This document shows positions 21,513 to 34,772 of a DNA stretch of 64,000 nucleotides, piece after piece (position 1 is the stretch's first letter; every line of letters starts with the position of its first letter). The position numbers and the translations under genes were made by a program. Source of the DNA: Alphaproteobacteria bacterium (GTDB lineage: Bacteria; Pseudomonadota; Alphaproteobacteria; Puniceispirillales; Puniceispirillaceae); assembly GCA_009920665.1 (NCBI GenBank), contig RFZL01000006.1, forward strand, positions 1-64,000, in the 5' to 3' direction. A model generated the notes under the pieces. The model made no database searches, was not told the origin of the DNA, and worked only from the letters and a program-made list of their open reading frames with translations.

Positions 21513-22009
21513 CAGGTCAGGACACAGCGAATCTGGCCGGGCTTGCCGGCACCGTCATCGAACGCGCCATCGCGGCGGATCTGAAGGTGACAACGGCCGA
21601 ATCCTGTACCGGCGGCATGGTCGCTGCCGCGCTGACCGATATCGCCGGTGCCTCGGCGGTCCTTGACCGCGGCGTCGTGACCTACAGCAACGCGGCAAAG
21701 ACCGACCTTCTTGGTGTTCCCGAGGCCATTCTCATAGCGCATGGCGCCGTTTCTGAGGAAACGGCCGCCGCCATGGCCGACGGCGCGCTGCGCGCGGCCC
21801 CGCAAGCCGGCATCGCCATCGCCATCACCGGCATTGCCGGCCCTGGCGGCGGAACGGTGGAAAAACCGGTGGGGCTGGTCTGGTTCGGACTTGCCGTGCG
21901 CGGCGGCAGGACGACAACCGCGCATCATGTCTTCGCCGGCGACCGGGCGGCAGTGCGGCACCGCGCGGCGGCCACGGCACTGAGCATGATGAGGGACGGG
22001 ATCGGCTGA
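21509..22009 (+). CDS. CinA-family nicotinamide-nucleotide amidohydrolase (C-terminal domain)
   Basis: LKVTTAESCTGGMVAAALTDIAGASAVLDRGVVTYSNAAK...GIAGPGGGTVEKPVGLVWFG. Confidence 0.94.
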   Translation: MTGQDTANLAGLAGTVIERAIAADLKVTTAESCTGGMVAAALTDIAGASAVLDRGVVTYSNAAKTDLLGVPEAILIAHGAVSEETAAAMADGALRAAPQAGIAIAITGIAGPGGGTVEKPVGLVWFGLAVRGGRTTTAHHVFAGDRAAVRHRAAATALSMMRDGIG

Positions 22010-22026
22010 CGGGCTGATCAGCCGGA

Positions 22027-22497
22027 TCAGGAAGAGGCAAACCTCGTTGTGAGGGTGGCGCCGGGTTTGCCATAGAGATCGTCGGCACGATCCTCGAACG
22101 CCTTCACCATCCGCCGGACCGCCTCGGTAAACAATGTTTCGATTACCGATTGCAGCAGTCTGGAATTGAATTCGAAATCAACATAGAAATCGATCTCACA
22201 TCCATCAGGATGAGGGAGGAAGCGCCATTTATTTGTCAGATACTTGAATGGGCCTTCTGCATATTTAACATCGATTTCAAGATGTTCAGGATCGAGATCA
22301 ACGTGAGATGTAAACCTTTCACGAAACATCTGGAAGCCGATGATCAGGTCCGCCGCCAGCCCGTGCCGGTCTTCATGCCGGATCCTTGCCGCCATGCACC
22401 AGGGCAGAAACTGGGGATAGCTGCGAACATCCGCGACGAGATCATAGAGTTCCTGCGGACTGTGCCTGATAACCCGCCTTTCGGCATGGATGGTCAT
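22027..22497 (-). CDS. Coenzyme Q-binding COQ10/RatA-like START-family protein
   Basis: RRVIRHSPQELYDLVADVRSYPQFLPWCMAARI...FVDFEFNSRLLQSVIETLF. Confidence 0.9.
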   Translation of the reverse strand: MTIHAERRVIRHSPQELYDLVADVRSYPQFLPWCMAARIRHEDRHGLAADLIIGFQMFRERFTSHVDLDPEHLEIDVKYAEGPFKYLTNKWRFLPHPDGCEIDFYVDFEFNSRLLQSVIETLFTEAVRRMVKAFEDRADDLYGKPGATLTTRFASS

Positions 22498-22498
22498 C

Positions 22499-23452
22499 TC
22501 AGCCTGCCTCCAGCGCGGCGTTGCGCGCCTGCTGCAGTGCCGCAAAATCGGCATCCGCGTGATAGGATGACCGGGTGAGCGGCGTCGATGACATCAACAG
22601 GAAGCCCTTCGCGCGGCCAAGCCTTGCATAATTATCGAAAATTGCCGGCTCGACAAACCTGTCAACCGGCGCGTGTTTTGGCGTTGGCTGCAGATACTGG
22701 CCAATGGTCATGAAATCGACATCGGCGCTTCGCAGATCATCCATCAGCTGGCCAACCTCTTCATCGCCCTCGCCAAGACCGACCATGATGCCGGATTTTG
22801 TGAAGATGGACGGGTCGAGGGATTTCACCTGCTGCAGGATTGATAGAGAATGGAAATAGCGCGCGCCCGGCCGGACCGACGGATAGAGGCGCGGCACCGT
22901 TTCCATATTGTGGTTGAACACATCGGGGCGCGCCTCGACGACGATCTCCAGCGCGCCGTCCTTGCGCAGAAAGTCCGGGGTCAGCACTTCAATCGTCGTG
23001 CCCGGCGACAGGTGCCGAATGGCGTTGATGGTCTGCGCGAAATGCGTCGCGCCACCATCATCCAGATCGTCACGGTCGACCGAGGTGATGACGACATGCT
23101 TCAGGCCAAGCTTCGCCACCGCCTCGCCGACATGCTCGGGCTCATGCGGGTCAAGCAGATCGGGCCGGCCGGTGGCTACATTGCAAAAGGCACAGGCGCG
23201 CGTACAGACCGAGCCGAGGATCATCATGGTGGCGTGCTTCTGCGCCCAGCATTCACCGATATTGGGGCAGGCCGCCTCCTCGCACACGGTGACAAGGTCC
23301 AGCTCACGCATCAGCGCCCGTGTGGCGCCATATTCAGCCGAGACAGGCGCCTTCACACGCAGCCATTCAGGCCGGCGCGGTTGCGGATTGTCCGGATTAC
23401 GGCGCTTTTCAGGGTGGCGTTCGGCGCCCTTTGTGGTGTTGACCTGTGGCAT
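22499..23452 (-). CDS. lipA: Lipoyl synthase
   Basis: [40 protein letters not shown]: both 4Fe-4S cluster motifs. Confidence 0.98.
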   Translation of the reverse strand: MPQVNTTKGAERHPEKRRNPDNPQPRRPEWLRVKAPVSAEYGATRALMRELDLVTVCEEAACPNIGECWAQKHATMMILGSVCTRACAFCNVATGRPDLLDPHEPEHVGEAVAKLGLKHVVITSVDRDDLDDGGATHFAQTINAIRHLSPGTTIEVLTPDFLRKDGALEIVVEARPDVFNHNMETVPRLYPSVRPGARYFHSLSILQQVKSLDPSIFTKSGIMVGLGEGDEEVGQLMDDLRSADVDFMTIGQYLQPTPKHAPVDRFVEPAIFDNYARLGRAKGFLLMSSTPLTRSSYHADADFAALQQARNAALEAG

Positions 23453-23519
23453 TGGCGATCTGTGCGATCCTCTTTGTACCTATATCGCAGATAACATGCC
23501 GGGTCTCGCCTCGCCACCC

Positions 23520-24920
23520 CTAGAAGTGGATGGCGCGACCATATGCATCAAGAACCGATTCATGCATCGCCTCGGACAGCGTCGGATGCGGAAAAATGGT
23601 CTGGATCAACTCGGCCTCGGTGGCTTCCAGCGTGCGGGCGATGGCATATCCCTGGATCAGTTCGGTGACCTCCGGCCCGACCATATGCGCGCCAAGCAGT
23701 TCGCCAGTCGCGGCGTCGAACACGGTCTTGATCAGTCCCTGGTCATCGCCAAGCGCAATGGCCTTGCCATTGGCCAGCATCGGGAACCGGCCGACACGCA
23801 CCTTGTGACCGGCCTCGATGGCGGCGGCCTCGGTCATGCCGACTGATGCCACCTGCGGGCGGCAATATGTACAGCCCGGCACAGACCCGTCGGCAATGGT
23901 ATGGACCCCCGCCTCGCCGGCGATCTTCTCGACACAGATAATTCCCTCATGGCTTGCCTTGTGGGCCAGCCATGGCGGGCCGGTGACATCACCGATGGCA
24001 TAGACGCCGGGCTCACCAGTCGCGCCATAGCCGTCGGTTACAATATGCCCGCGATCAATTTTGACCTTCGTGCCCTCGAGGCCAAGCGATTCGGAATTGC
24101 CGGTGATGCCAACAGCCATGATGGCACGTTCGGCAATAACAGGTTGGATGCCGCCCTCGAAACTGGCGGTAACGCCGCTTGCCGACGGTTTCAGGCTGGC
24201 GAGGCGCGCGCCGGTCACAACCTTCATGCCGCGTTTGACGAACGCCTTCTGCACAAAATCGGAAATTTCGGCATCTTCGACCGGCAGGATGCGGTCCATC
24301 GCCTCGATCAGTGTCACCTCGACCCCCATGTCGAGATAGAAGGAGGCGAATTCCGCGCCGATGGCACCGGATCCGATGATAACCAGCGATTTCGGCATCG
24401 TCTCGGGAACCATCGCCTCGCGATAGGTCAGGATCGTCTTGCCGTCAGGTTCGATGCCGGGAAGCGAACGGGCCCGCGCGCCGGTTGCCAGAATCACATG
24501 TTTCGCGGTCAGCGTGGCGCCACCGGCAAGCCTGACCTCGCGCAGATCGCCGCGCCGTGCGCCAAGCGTCGCCAGATCGTCAAACACGGTGACCTTGTTC
24601 TTTTTCAGCAGATGCTGTACCCCGGCCGACAGTCGGCCCGCCACCTTGCGGGATCGCCTGACCACGGCCGGCAGGTCGATGCTCACCTCGCCGCTGACAG
24701 TGATGCCGAATTCCTGCATCTCGTCGATGGAATGCCGCAGCTCGGCCGCGCGCAGCAGGGCCTTGGTGGGGATGCAGCCCCAGTTCAGGCAGATCCCGCC
24801 AAGATGCTCGCGCTCGACAAGCGCCACCTTCATTTTCAGCTGTGATGCCCGGATGGCGGCAACATAGCCACCGGGGCCGCCGCCAACAACGACCAGATCA
24901 AAGGATGTCTCGGTTGCCAT
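23520..24920 (-). CDS. lpdA: Dihydrolipoyl dehydrogenase
   Basis: FDLVVVGGGPGGYVAAIRASQLKMKVALVEREHLGGICLNWGCIPTKALLRAAE. Confidence 0.97.
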   Translation of the reverse strand: MATETSFDLVVVGGGPGGYVAAIRASQLKMKVALVEREHLGGICLNWGCIPTKALLRAAELRHSIDEMQEFGITVSGEVSIDLPAVVRRSRKVAGRLSAGVQHLLKKNKVTVFDDLATLGARRGDLREVRLAGGATLTAKHVILATGARARSLPGIEPDGKTILTYREAMVPETMPKSLVIIGSGAIGAEFASFYLDMGVEVTLIEAMDRILPVEDAEISDFVQKAFVKRGMKVVTGARLASLKPSASGVTASFEGGIQPVIAERAIMAVGITGNSESLGLEGTKVKIDRGHIVTDGYGATGEPGVYAIGDVTGPPWLAHKASHEGIICVEKIAGEAGVHTIADGSVPGCTYCRPQVASVGMTEAAAIEAGHKVRVGRFPMLANGKAIALGDDQGLIKTVFDAATGELLGAHMVGPEVTELIQGYAIARTLEATEAELIQTIFPHPTLSEAMHESVLDAYGRAIHF

Positions 24921-24939
24921 GATTGGTCCTCCGGGCGCC

Positions 24940-26226
24940 CTAGAGCAACATTGTGACAGGCGCTTCGATATAGCCCTTGAAGGCCTGCAGCCATTCTGCA
25001 CCGACGGCGCCATCCACCACCCGGTGATCGGCCGACAGCGTCACCGTCATCACCGTCGCGACAGCCAGCTGCCCGTCATGAACGACCGGCCGCTGCTCAC
25101 CCGCCCCGACAGCAAGAATCGCGCCCTGCGGCGGATTGATGACGGCGGCGAATTCCCGAACGCCATACATGCCGAGGTTCGAGATGGTGAAGCTGCCACC
25201 GCTGAATTCCTCGGGCGCCAGCTTGCCGTCGCGGGCCCTGGTTGCGAGGTCACGGCTGATCGATGCAATCTCGGCCAGCCCCTTCTGCTCCGCCGCCCAG
25301 ATGACCGGCGTCACGAGACCGCCCTCAACAGCCACCGCCATGGCGATATCCGCATGGGTGAACAGTCGCGTATTGTCGCCTTCCCAGGATGCGTTTGCCT
25401 TCGGCACCTTGATCAGCGCCATCGCGGCGGCACGGATGATCAGGTCGTTGACCGAGATTTTTACACCTTCAGGCGCGCGATCATTCATCCGCCGGCGCGC
25501 CGCCAGCAGATCGTCGATCTCGCAATCAACGGTCAGATAGAAATGCGGGGCTGTCGCCTTTGATTCCTGAAGCCGGGCCGCGATGATCTTGCGCATCTGA
25601 CTGTTCGGCTCGACCCGGCTGTCACCCTGAGCGGCCGGAGCGGTCGCGGCGCGAGACACGACTGCCGGGGCCGCAGCCACCATACCTGCAGCCTCGATAT
25701 CGCGGCGCAGGATCCGCCCATGTGGGCCGCTACCAGACAGCGCCGCGAGATCAACCCCGCGCTCAGCGGCGATGCGACGGGCCAGCGGACTGGCGAAAAT
25801 GCGCCCGGTGTCCGAAGATCCGTTCGAAGTGACCACAGATGGCGCGGGGGACGGCGTGACCGGTTGCGGTGCCTTCGATTGCGGCGCAGATGCTACAGCT
25901 TCGATTTCCGGCCCCGCAGGCCGCGCCGGTGCTGCCTGCGGCACGGCAGCGGCAGGGGCCGCCGCGACATGCTCTACCGTTTCGCCATCCTCGGCCAGTC
26001 GCGCAATCGGCGTGCCGACGGCAACGCCGTCAGTTCCTGCATCCACCATGATGTTGGCAAGGGTGCCATCATCCACCGCCTCGACCTCCATCGTGGCCTT
26101 GTCGGTCTCGATCTCGGCAATGACATCACCACTACGAACGGTATCACCAACCGCGACCATCCATTTCGCCAGCGTTCCAGTTTCCATCGTCGGCGACAGC
26201 GCCGGCATCAGAATATCGATCGCCAT
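24940..26226 (-). CDS. pdhC: Pyruvate dehydrogenase complex dihydrolipoamide acetyltransferase (E2)
   Basis: Lipoyl domain [50 protein letters not shown]2 catalytic TVTLSADHRVVDGAVGAEWL. Confidence 0.96.
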   Translation of the reverse strand: MAIDILMPALSPTMETGTLAKWMVAVGDTVRSGDVIAEIETDKATMEVEAVDDGTLANIMVDAGTDGVAVGTPIARLAEDGETVEHVAAAPAAAVPQAAPARPAGPEIEAVASAPQSKAPQPVTPSPAPSVVTSNGSSDTGRIFASPLARRIAAERGVDLAALSGSGPHGRILRRDIEAAGMVAAAPAVVSRAATAPAAQGDSRVEPNSQMRKIIAARLQESKATAPHFYLTVDCEIDDLLAARRRMNDRAPEGVKISVNDLIIRAAAMALIKVPKANASWEGDNTRLFTHADIAMAVAVEGGLVTPVIWAAEQKGLAEIASISRDLATRARDGKLAPEEFSGGSFTISNLGMYGVREFAAVINPPQGAILAVGAGEQRPVVHDGQLAVATVMTVTLSADHRVVDGAVGAEWLQAFKGYIEAPVTMLL

Positions 26227-26229
26227 CCC

Positions 26230-27207
26230 TCAGGCCCCCCGGAAGCCGGCACATGTGGCCTGGACCGTCGCCGTGATATCCTCGATTTGCGGCAGGGCCA
26301 GCTTTTCGAGGTTGGCGGCATAGGGCATCGGCACATCCTTGCCAGTGACCCGCGCGATTGGCGCGTCAAGCCAGTCAAAGGCCTGTTCCATCACCTGCAT
26401 GGCGATTTCGGATCCGACACCGGCAAACGGGAAGCCTTCCTCGCATGTGACAAGCCGCGAGGTCTTCCTGACCGAGGTGACGATTGTCTCGATGTCGAGC
26501 GGGCGGATCGTCCGCAAATCGATCACCTCCGCCGAAATCCCCTGTTCGGCAAGCTGGTCGGCAGCTTCAAGGGCGCGGCCAACCATGATCGAGAAGGCGG
26601 TAATGGTGACATCGCTTCCCTCGCGAACAATTTTCGCGCGGCCAATCGGCACCACCCAGTCATCATCCGACGGCACATCGAAACTCTGCCCGTACATCAC
26701 CTCGTTCTCGAGAAAGATCACCGGGTTCGGATCGCGGATGGCGGCTTTCAGCAGGCCCTTGGCATCCGCAGCCGACCAGGGCGCGACAACCTTCAGCCCC
26801 GGGCAATGCGCGTACCAGCTTGCATAGCATTGCGAATGTTGGGCCGCGACGCGGCTGGCCGCGCCGTTCGGCCCGCGAAAGACAATCGGGCAGCCCATCT
26901 GACCGCCCGACATATACAGCGTCTTGGCGGCCGAATTGATGATCTGGTCGATGGCCTGCATGGCGAAATTGAAGGTCATGAATTCAACGACCGGCCGCAG
27001 ATCGCCAAACGCCGCGCCAACACCAAGCCCGGCAAAGCCCTGTTCGGTGATCGGCGTGTCGATCACCCGTTTCGGGCCGAATTCGGCCAGCAGCCCCTGC
27101 GTGACCTTGTAGGCACCCTGATATTCGGCAACTTCCTCGCCCATGACGAACACACGGTCATCGGCGCGCATTTCCTCGGCCATCGCATCGCGCAGCGCCT
27201 CACGCAC
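26230..27207 (-). CDS. pdhB: Pyruvate dehydrogenase E1 component, beta subunit (catalytic part)
   Basis: [68 protein letters not shown] codon at ORF start reads in frame with upstream ...[12 protein letters not shown]. Confidence 0.95.
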   Translation of the reverse strand: MREALRDAMAEEMRADDRVFVMGEEVAEYQGAYKVTQGLLAEFGPKRVIDTPITEQGFAGLGVGAAFGDLRPVVEFMTFNFAMQAIDQIINSAAKTLYMSGGQMGCPIVFRGPNGAASRVAAQHSQCYASWYAHCPGLKVVAPWSAADAKGLLKAAIRDPNPVIFLENEVMYGQSFDVPSDDDWVVPIGRAKIVREGSDVTITAFSIMVGRALEAADQLAEQGISAEVIDLRTIRPLDIETIVTSVRKTSRLVTCEEGFPFAGVGSEIAMQVMEQAFDWLDAPIARVTGKDVPMPYAANLEKLALPQIEDITATVQATCAGFRGA

Positions 27208-27209
27208 CG

Positions 27210-27572
27210 TTATCTCGGCGCTGTCACCGGTGCCGCCACGACAGGCACAGCTTCGGGATTTTCGGGCGTGGCGCCGGCAAGCGGGCCCTCCGCCACAGGG
27301 GCGGCCAGCGGCATGGCATCGGCGCTATCACCCTCTTCCAGAAGCACCGCGATCGGCGCGTTGACCTTCACACCTTCACTTCCCGCAGGCACAAGGATGC
27401 TGCCAATTGTACCGTCGTCAAGCGCCTCGACCTCCATGGTGGCCTTGTCGGTTTCAATCTCGGCGATGACATCACCGCTGCGAACGCTCGTGCCCTCCTC
27501 GACAAGCCATTTGGCGAGTGTTCCCTCTTCCATTGTCGGCGACAGCGCCGGCATCAGTATCTCGATCGCCAT
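27210..27572 (-). CDS. Lipoyl domain + linker; normally the N-terminus of alphaproteobacterial PdhB, here in a different frame from the E1-beta part
   Basis: [83 protein letters not shown] then Ala/Pro linker ending ...VTAPR-stop three bases before the E1-beta ORF. Confidence 0.9.
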   Translation of the reverse strand: MAIEILMPALSPTMEEGTLAKWLVEEGTSVRSGDVIAEIETDKATMEVEALDDGTIGSILVPAGSEGVKVNAPIAVLLEEGDSADAMPLAAPVAEGPLAGATPENPEAVPVVAAPVTAPR

Positions 27573-27575
27573 GGC

Positions 27576-28649
27576 TCAGGCCTCCTTCCGGCTGTCACGG
27601 CCGCTGGCCGGCAGCAGAATATCGGTGAAAAGTTCGGACGGATCGGGCTCGGGACTTGTCTGTGCAAATTCGGTGGCACGCAAGACAACCGCCTTGACAT
27701 CGGCATCAATGGATTTCAGCTCATCCTCGGTGACATCCTGCTTCGCCAGAACCTCACGCAGCTGGTCAATCGGGTCATGCTGTTTGCGCATGGCATCGAC
27801 CTCCTCTCGGGTGCGGTATTTGGCCGGGTCGGACATCGAATGACCCCGATAGCGATAGGTTTTCATTTCCAGCACATAGGGCCCCTTGCCGGACCGGCAA
27901 TGCTCCAGCGCCTCGGCGCCGGCGGCCCGCACCGCCAGCACATCCATGCCGTCAACCTGCATTCCGGGAATACCATAGGCAGCGCCGCGATCGGCAAGCG
28001 ACCGGCCGGCCGCCGCGCGGGTCACCGCGGTGCCCATGCCATACTGGTTGTTCTCGATCACGAACAGACAGGGCAGGTCCCACAGCGCCGCCATGTTGAA
28101 GCTCTCATAAACCTGGCCCTGATTGACGGCGCCATCTCCAAGATAGGTCAGGCAGACATTCGGTTCGTCCCGATATTTGTGGGAAAAGGCAAGCCCGCAG
28201 CCGATCGGCACCTGCGCGCCGACAATGCCATGCCCACCAAAGAAATTCTTCTCGCGGCTGAACATATGCATCGACCCGCCCTTGCCGCGCGAATAACCGC
28301 CCTCACGCCCGGTCAGTTCGGCCATCACACCGTCCGCATCCATGCCGCAGGCCAGCATATGTCCATGATCACGATAGGAGGTGACGACGGTATCGCCAGG
28401 CTTGCTGACAGATTGCAGGCCGACCACAACAGCTTCCTGACCGATATAGAGGTGGCAGAAACCGCCGATCTGGCCCATGCCGTATAGTTGCCCCGCCTTT
28501 TCCTCGAAACGGCGGATCAGCAGCATGTCGCGATACATCTCGACAAGATCGTCGCGCGGCGGCAGATTATTCATCGCCGTGGCACCGGATGCCGCCTTTG
28601 GTGGACGCCCGGGCTTGCGCTTGCGTTGGGCCTTTGCCGTTTCGGCCAT
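27576..28649 (-). CDS. pdhA: Pyruvate dehydrogenase E1 component, alpha subunit
   Basis: YRDMLLIRRFEEKAGQLYGMGQIGGFCHLYIGQEAVVVGLQ; TPP motif GDGAVNQGQVYESFNMAALWDLPCLFVIENN; start set at MAETAKAQRKRKPGRPPK. Confidence 0.96.
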   Translation of the reverse strand: MAETAKAQRKRKPGRPPKAASGATAMNNLPPRDDLVEMYRDMLLIRRFEEKAGQLYGMGQIGGFCHLYIGQEAVVVGLQSVSKPGDTVVTSYRDHGHMLACGMDADGVMAELTGREGGYSRGKGGSMHMFSREKNFFGGHGIVGAQVPIGCGLAFSHKYRDEPNVCLTYLGDGAVNQGQVYESFNMAALWDLPCLFVIENNQYGMGTAVTRAAAGRSLADRGAAYGIPGMQVDGMDVLAVRAAGAEALEHCRSGKGPYVLEMKTYRYRGHSMSDPAKYRTREEVDAMRKQHDPIDQLREVLAKQDVTEDELKSIDADVKAVVLRATEFAQTSPEPDPSELFTDILLPASGRDSRKEA

Positions 28650-28732
28650 CAGTTCCTCCCCGACCTGCAAAAAAGTGATATGCGGAATCACCGGAGGGGT
28701 CCGGACATGCCAAACCCTCCACAGACCGAGGA

Positions 28733-28806
28733 TTTACCCAAAAAACAATTTTTTCAATATTTTTATTATATTGATTTTATTAATTAAATTTTAAATAAAC
28801 TTGATT
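28733..28806. other. Strongly AT-rich intergenic tract upstream of pdhA
   Basis: gatttacccaaaaaacaattttttcaatatttttattatattgattttattaattaaattttaaataaacttgatt in an otherwise GC-rich window. Confidence 0.7.
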
Positions 28807-29160
28807 TCAGTTTACTTCACTATTCGGCGTTATGTCTGAAAATTTCAATTTCGAGAGGTCAATTGAAATTATGACATCATTCGGCGAATAGAGGCCAAGC
28901 TCGGCCCGCGCCGTTTCCGCCAGCATATCAGCATCAAGCGAGTCAGCCTGCAGCAGACGGATCCGGTGTGACAGAAAATCGTGATGCCGTTGCAAAAGCG
29001 CCAGCTTTTCCTCGGCAAGCATGATCCGGCGGTCAAGTTCCGGGCGGGCGAGAATGCCGCGGTCGCCGGCAAGGATATGAAACCCGAAAAAAATCACAAC
29101 CGAGGAGAACAGCAGGGAACTGCTCATCAGAACGATCAGTCGGCGGCGCGCGGCATACAT
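28807..29160 (-). CDS. Septum formation initiator family protein (FtsB/DivIC-like)
   Basis: Short protein with one TM followed by coiled coil, ELDRRIMLAEEKLALLQRHHDFLSHRIRLLQADSLDADMLAETARAELGL; position between eno and pdhA. Confidence 0.88.
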   Translation of the reverse strand: MYAARRRLIVLMSSSLLFSSVVIFFGFHILAGDRGILARPELDRRIMLAEEKLALLQRHHDFLSHRIRLLQADSLDADMLAETARAELGLYSPNDVIISIDLSKLKFSDITPNSEVN

Positions 29161-29294
29161 ATCTGACCCCTTTGGACAGGTGGGCGACCCACATTTCATG
29201 AACCAGTGAATCAAAGTCGATTCATCAGGTCAAGAAAAAAGCGAATCGCCGGATTCCCTGATCTTTTTGTAATTCCGGGGCCTATATGATCCGG

Positions 29295-30623
<1,329 letters not shown>

Positions 30624-30665
30624 CTATAGCGCCGACAGCCTGAAATTGCAATTTTGCGCCGCTCG

Positions 30666-31484
30666 TCAGCCGCGGCGTGCCTCGTCGATCCGGCGCAGCT
30701 GGTCAAGAACGGCCGGCATGGCATCAAGCGGCACCATGTTGGGGCCGTCAGAGGGCGCGCTGTCCGGGTCCTGGTGGCTTTCCATGAACAGCCCATTGAC
30801 GCCCACAGCGACCGCTGCGCGCGCCAGCACTGGAACGAATTCACGCTGGCCGCCGGAACTGCCGCCAAGTCCGCCCGGCTGCTGGACCGAATGCGTCGCA
30901 TCGAAAATCACCGGATGGCCGAGATCGGCCATCTGCGGCAGGGCCCGCATGTCCGATACCAGCGTGTTATAGCCGAATGACGTGCCACGCTCGGTCAGCA
31001 TCACCCGCGCATTGCCGGCACCGGTAGCCTTGGCGGCAACATGCTTCATGTCCCAGGGTGCCAGGAACTGACCCTTCTTGATGTTCACAACGGCGCCGGT
31101 GGCGGCTGCCGCGACGACCAGGTCGGTCTGGCGGCACAGAAAGGCCGGTATCTGCAGCACATCCACCACCTCGGCGACTGGCGCGCACTGGTCGGGAAGG
31201 TGAACATCGGTCAGCACCGGACAGCCAAAGGCGTCCTTGACCTTCTGGAAAATACGCAACCCCTCATCCATGCCGACCCCACGCGCCGCGCCGGCCGAGG
31301 TGCGGTTGGCCTTGTCGTAGGAGGATTTATAGACAAATCCCATACCGGCGGCAGCGGCCATACCGGCAAGCGCCTCGGCACACATCATCGCATGATCCGG
31401 CCCCTCGACCTGACACGGGCCGGCGATCAGCAGCAACGGGCTGTCACCGCCACAGGGAACGCTGGCGATGTGAAAGCTCGACAT
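30666..31484 (-). CDS. kdsA: 3-deoxy-8-phosphooctulonate synthase
   Basis: [21 protein letters not shown]...[25 protein letters not shown]...[10 protein letters not shown]. Confidence 0.97.
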   Translation of the reverse strand: MSSFHIASVPCGGDSPLLLIAGPCQVEGPDHAMMCAEALAGMAAAAGMGFVYKSSYDKANRTSAGAARGVGMDEGLRIFQKVKDAFGCPVLTDVHLPDQCAPVAEVVDVLQIPAFLCRQTDLVVAAAATGAVVNIKKGQFLAPWDMKHVAAKATGAGNARVMLTERGTSFGYNTLVSDMRALPQMADLGHPVIFDATHSVQQPGGLGGSSGGQREFVPVLARAAVAVGVNGLFMESHQDPDSAPSDGPNMVPLDAMPAVLDQLRRIDEARRG

Positions 31485-31521
31485 ATCACTCTCTCCCGAT
31501 GGCGGCACGGCCATCATGATG

Positions 31522-33608
<2,087 letters not shown>

Positions 33609-33710
33609 GCCAGATCAGCCTTGCCAGGGTCAGCGGTGCGTTGGATGGCGATGTTATATGGACTGTTCCCCGTTATTTCAAGGCCCGTTATTTCCAGGGA
33701 ATCACAACAT

Positions 33711-34454
33711 TCACGACCTTGCGGCGGCGGCGCGCGCGCCGGCACTGCAGATGCCGTTGAAATCCTCGGCCTTCAGGCTGGCACCCCCGACCAGCGCACC
33801 GCCAACATCCGGCACACCGAAAATCGCGTCGGCATTGCCGGGCTTGACTGACCCGCCATAGAGAATCGGCACGCTGGCAAGGTCACGCTTGGCAAGCCAT
33901 TGCTGAATGGCGGCGTGCATGGCGGCGATTTCCTCGACCCCGGCCACCTTGCCGGTGCCGATGGCCCAGACAGGTTCATAGGCCAGCATCAGACGGGATG
34001 CGTCGATCCCTGCCGGAACCGACCCCTCAAGCTGCACCGTGACCACCGCTTCGGCCGAACCTGCCTCACGCTGGTCGAGCGTTTCCCCGACACAGATCAT
34101 CACATCCAGCCCTGCCGAGAGGGCCGCCGCCGCCTTGGTAGCGACAAGCGCATCATCCTCGCCATGATCGGCGCGCCGCTCGGAATGCCCGAGGAGAACC
34201 ACACGGGCCCCGCAATCGGCAAGCATGCCGGCGGCAACATCCCCTGTATGCGCACCAGATGCGTTATGATGACAGTCCTGTCCGCCTACCAGCATGTCGG
34301 TGCCGTCAAGCCGCACACCCATCTGCACCAGATAGGGTGCCGGCGGGAACAGGATCCGGGTAACGCCGTCAAAGCTGTCTGCGGCATAGGCCACGGCAAG
34401 CGCCGCGGCATCAGCCAGTGGCGGGTTCATCTTCCAGTTCGCTGCAATAATCAC
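33711..34454 (-). CDS. tpiA: Triosephosphate isomerase
   Basis: IIAANWKMNPPLADAAALA...VLLGHSERRADHGEDD...AYEPVWAIGTGKVA...YGGSVKPGNA; GTG start at 34454 gives 247 aa. Confidence 0.95.
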   Translation of the reverse strand: MIIAANWKMNPPLADAAALAVAYAADSFDGVTRILFPPAPYLVQMGVRLDGTDMLVGGQDCHHNASGAHTGDVAAGMLADCGARVVLLGHSERRADHGEDDALVATKAAAALSAGLDVMICVGETLDQREAGSAEAVVTVQLEGSVPAGIDASRLMLAYEPVWAIGTGKVAGVEEIAAMHAAIQQWLAKRDLASVPILYGGSVKPGNADAIFGVPDVGGALVGGASLKAEDFNGICSAGARAAAARS

Positions 34455-34772
34455 CTCTATCCCCCTACCCCGAACCGATTGCGTATCTGCCGGTAATGGC
34501 ACCATCGCGCCGGCACGCCCTGACGCGGCGTCGCACCATACCCAATCCACTGCCCGAATGCCACCATCTGTCTCCACCATTTGCAGGGGCCAGGCGGCAG
34601 AAACCGGCACCGCGCACGAAATTGTCAATTGCCCCGGTCTGGCTGAAAGTTTACAACTACGCGCGTAGCATTCCGGCATGACGCTGCACGCCCTCCGGGA
34701 CGGGCATGCGATCAAACCGACAGACGCGCAGAACAACGAACGTCCAGAGACACAAAGATATAGGGACAATCC

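Noticed and set aside
25720-27843. 707-aa plus-strand ORF across pdhC/pdhB/pdhA
   Set aside because: Antisense to three pdh genes; composition typical of a spurious ORF in high-GC DNA.
29220-29290. Possible terminator after ftsB-like/eno junction (agaaaaaagcgaatcgccggattccctgatcttttt)
   Set aside because: Stem is weak and irregular when folded by eye; not enough to call.
33711-34769. N-terminally extended triosephosphate isomerase (352 aa)
   Set aside because: The first ~100 codons do not resemble TpiA; GTG at 34454 gives the normal length.
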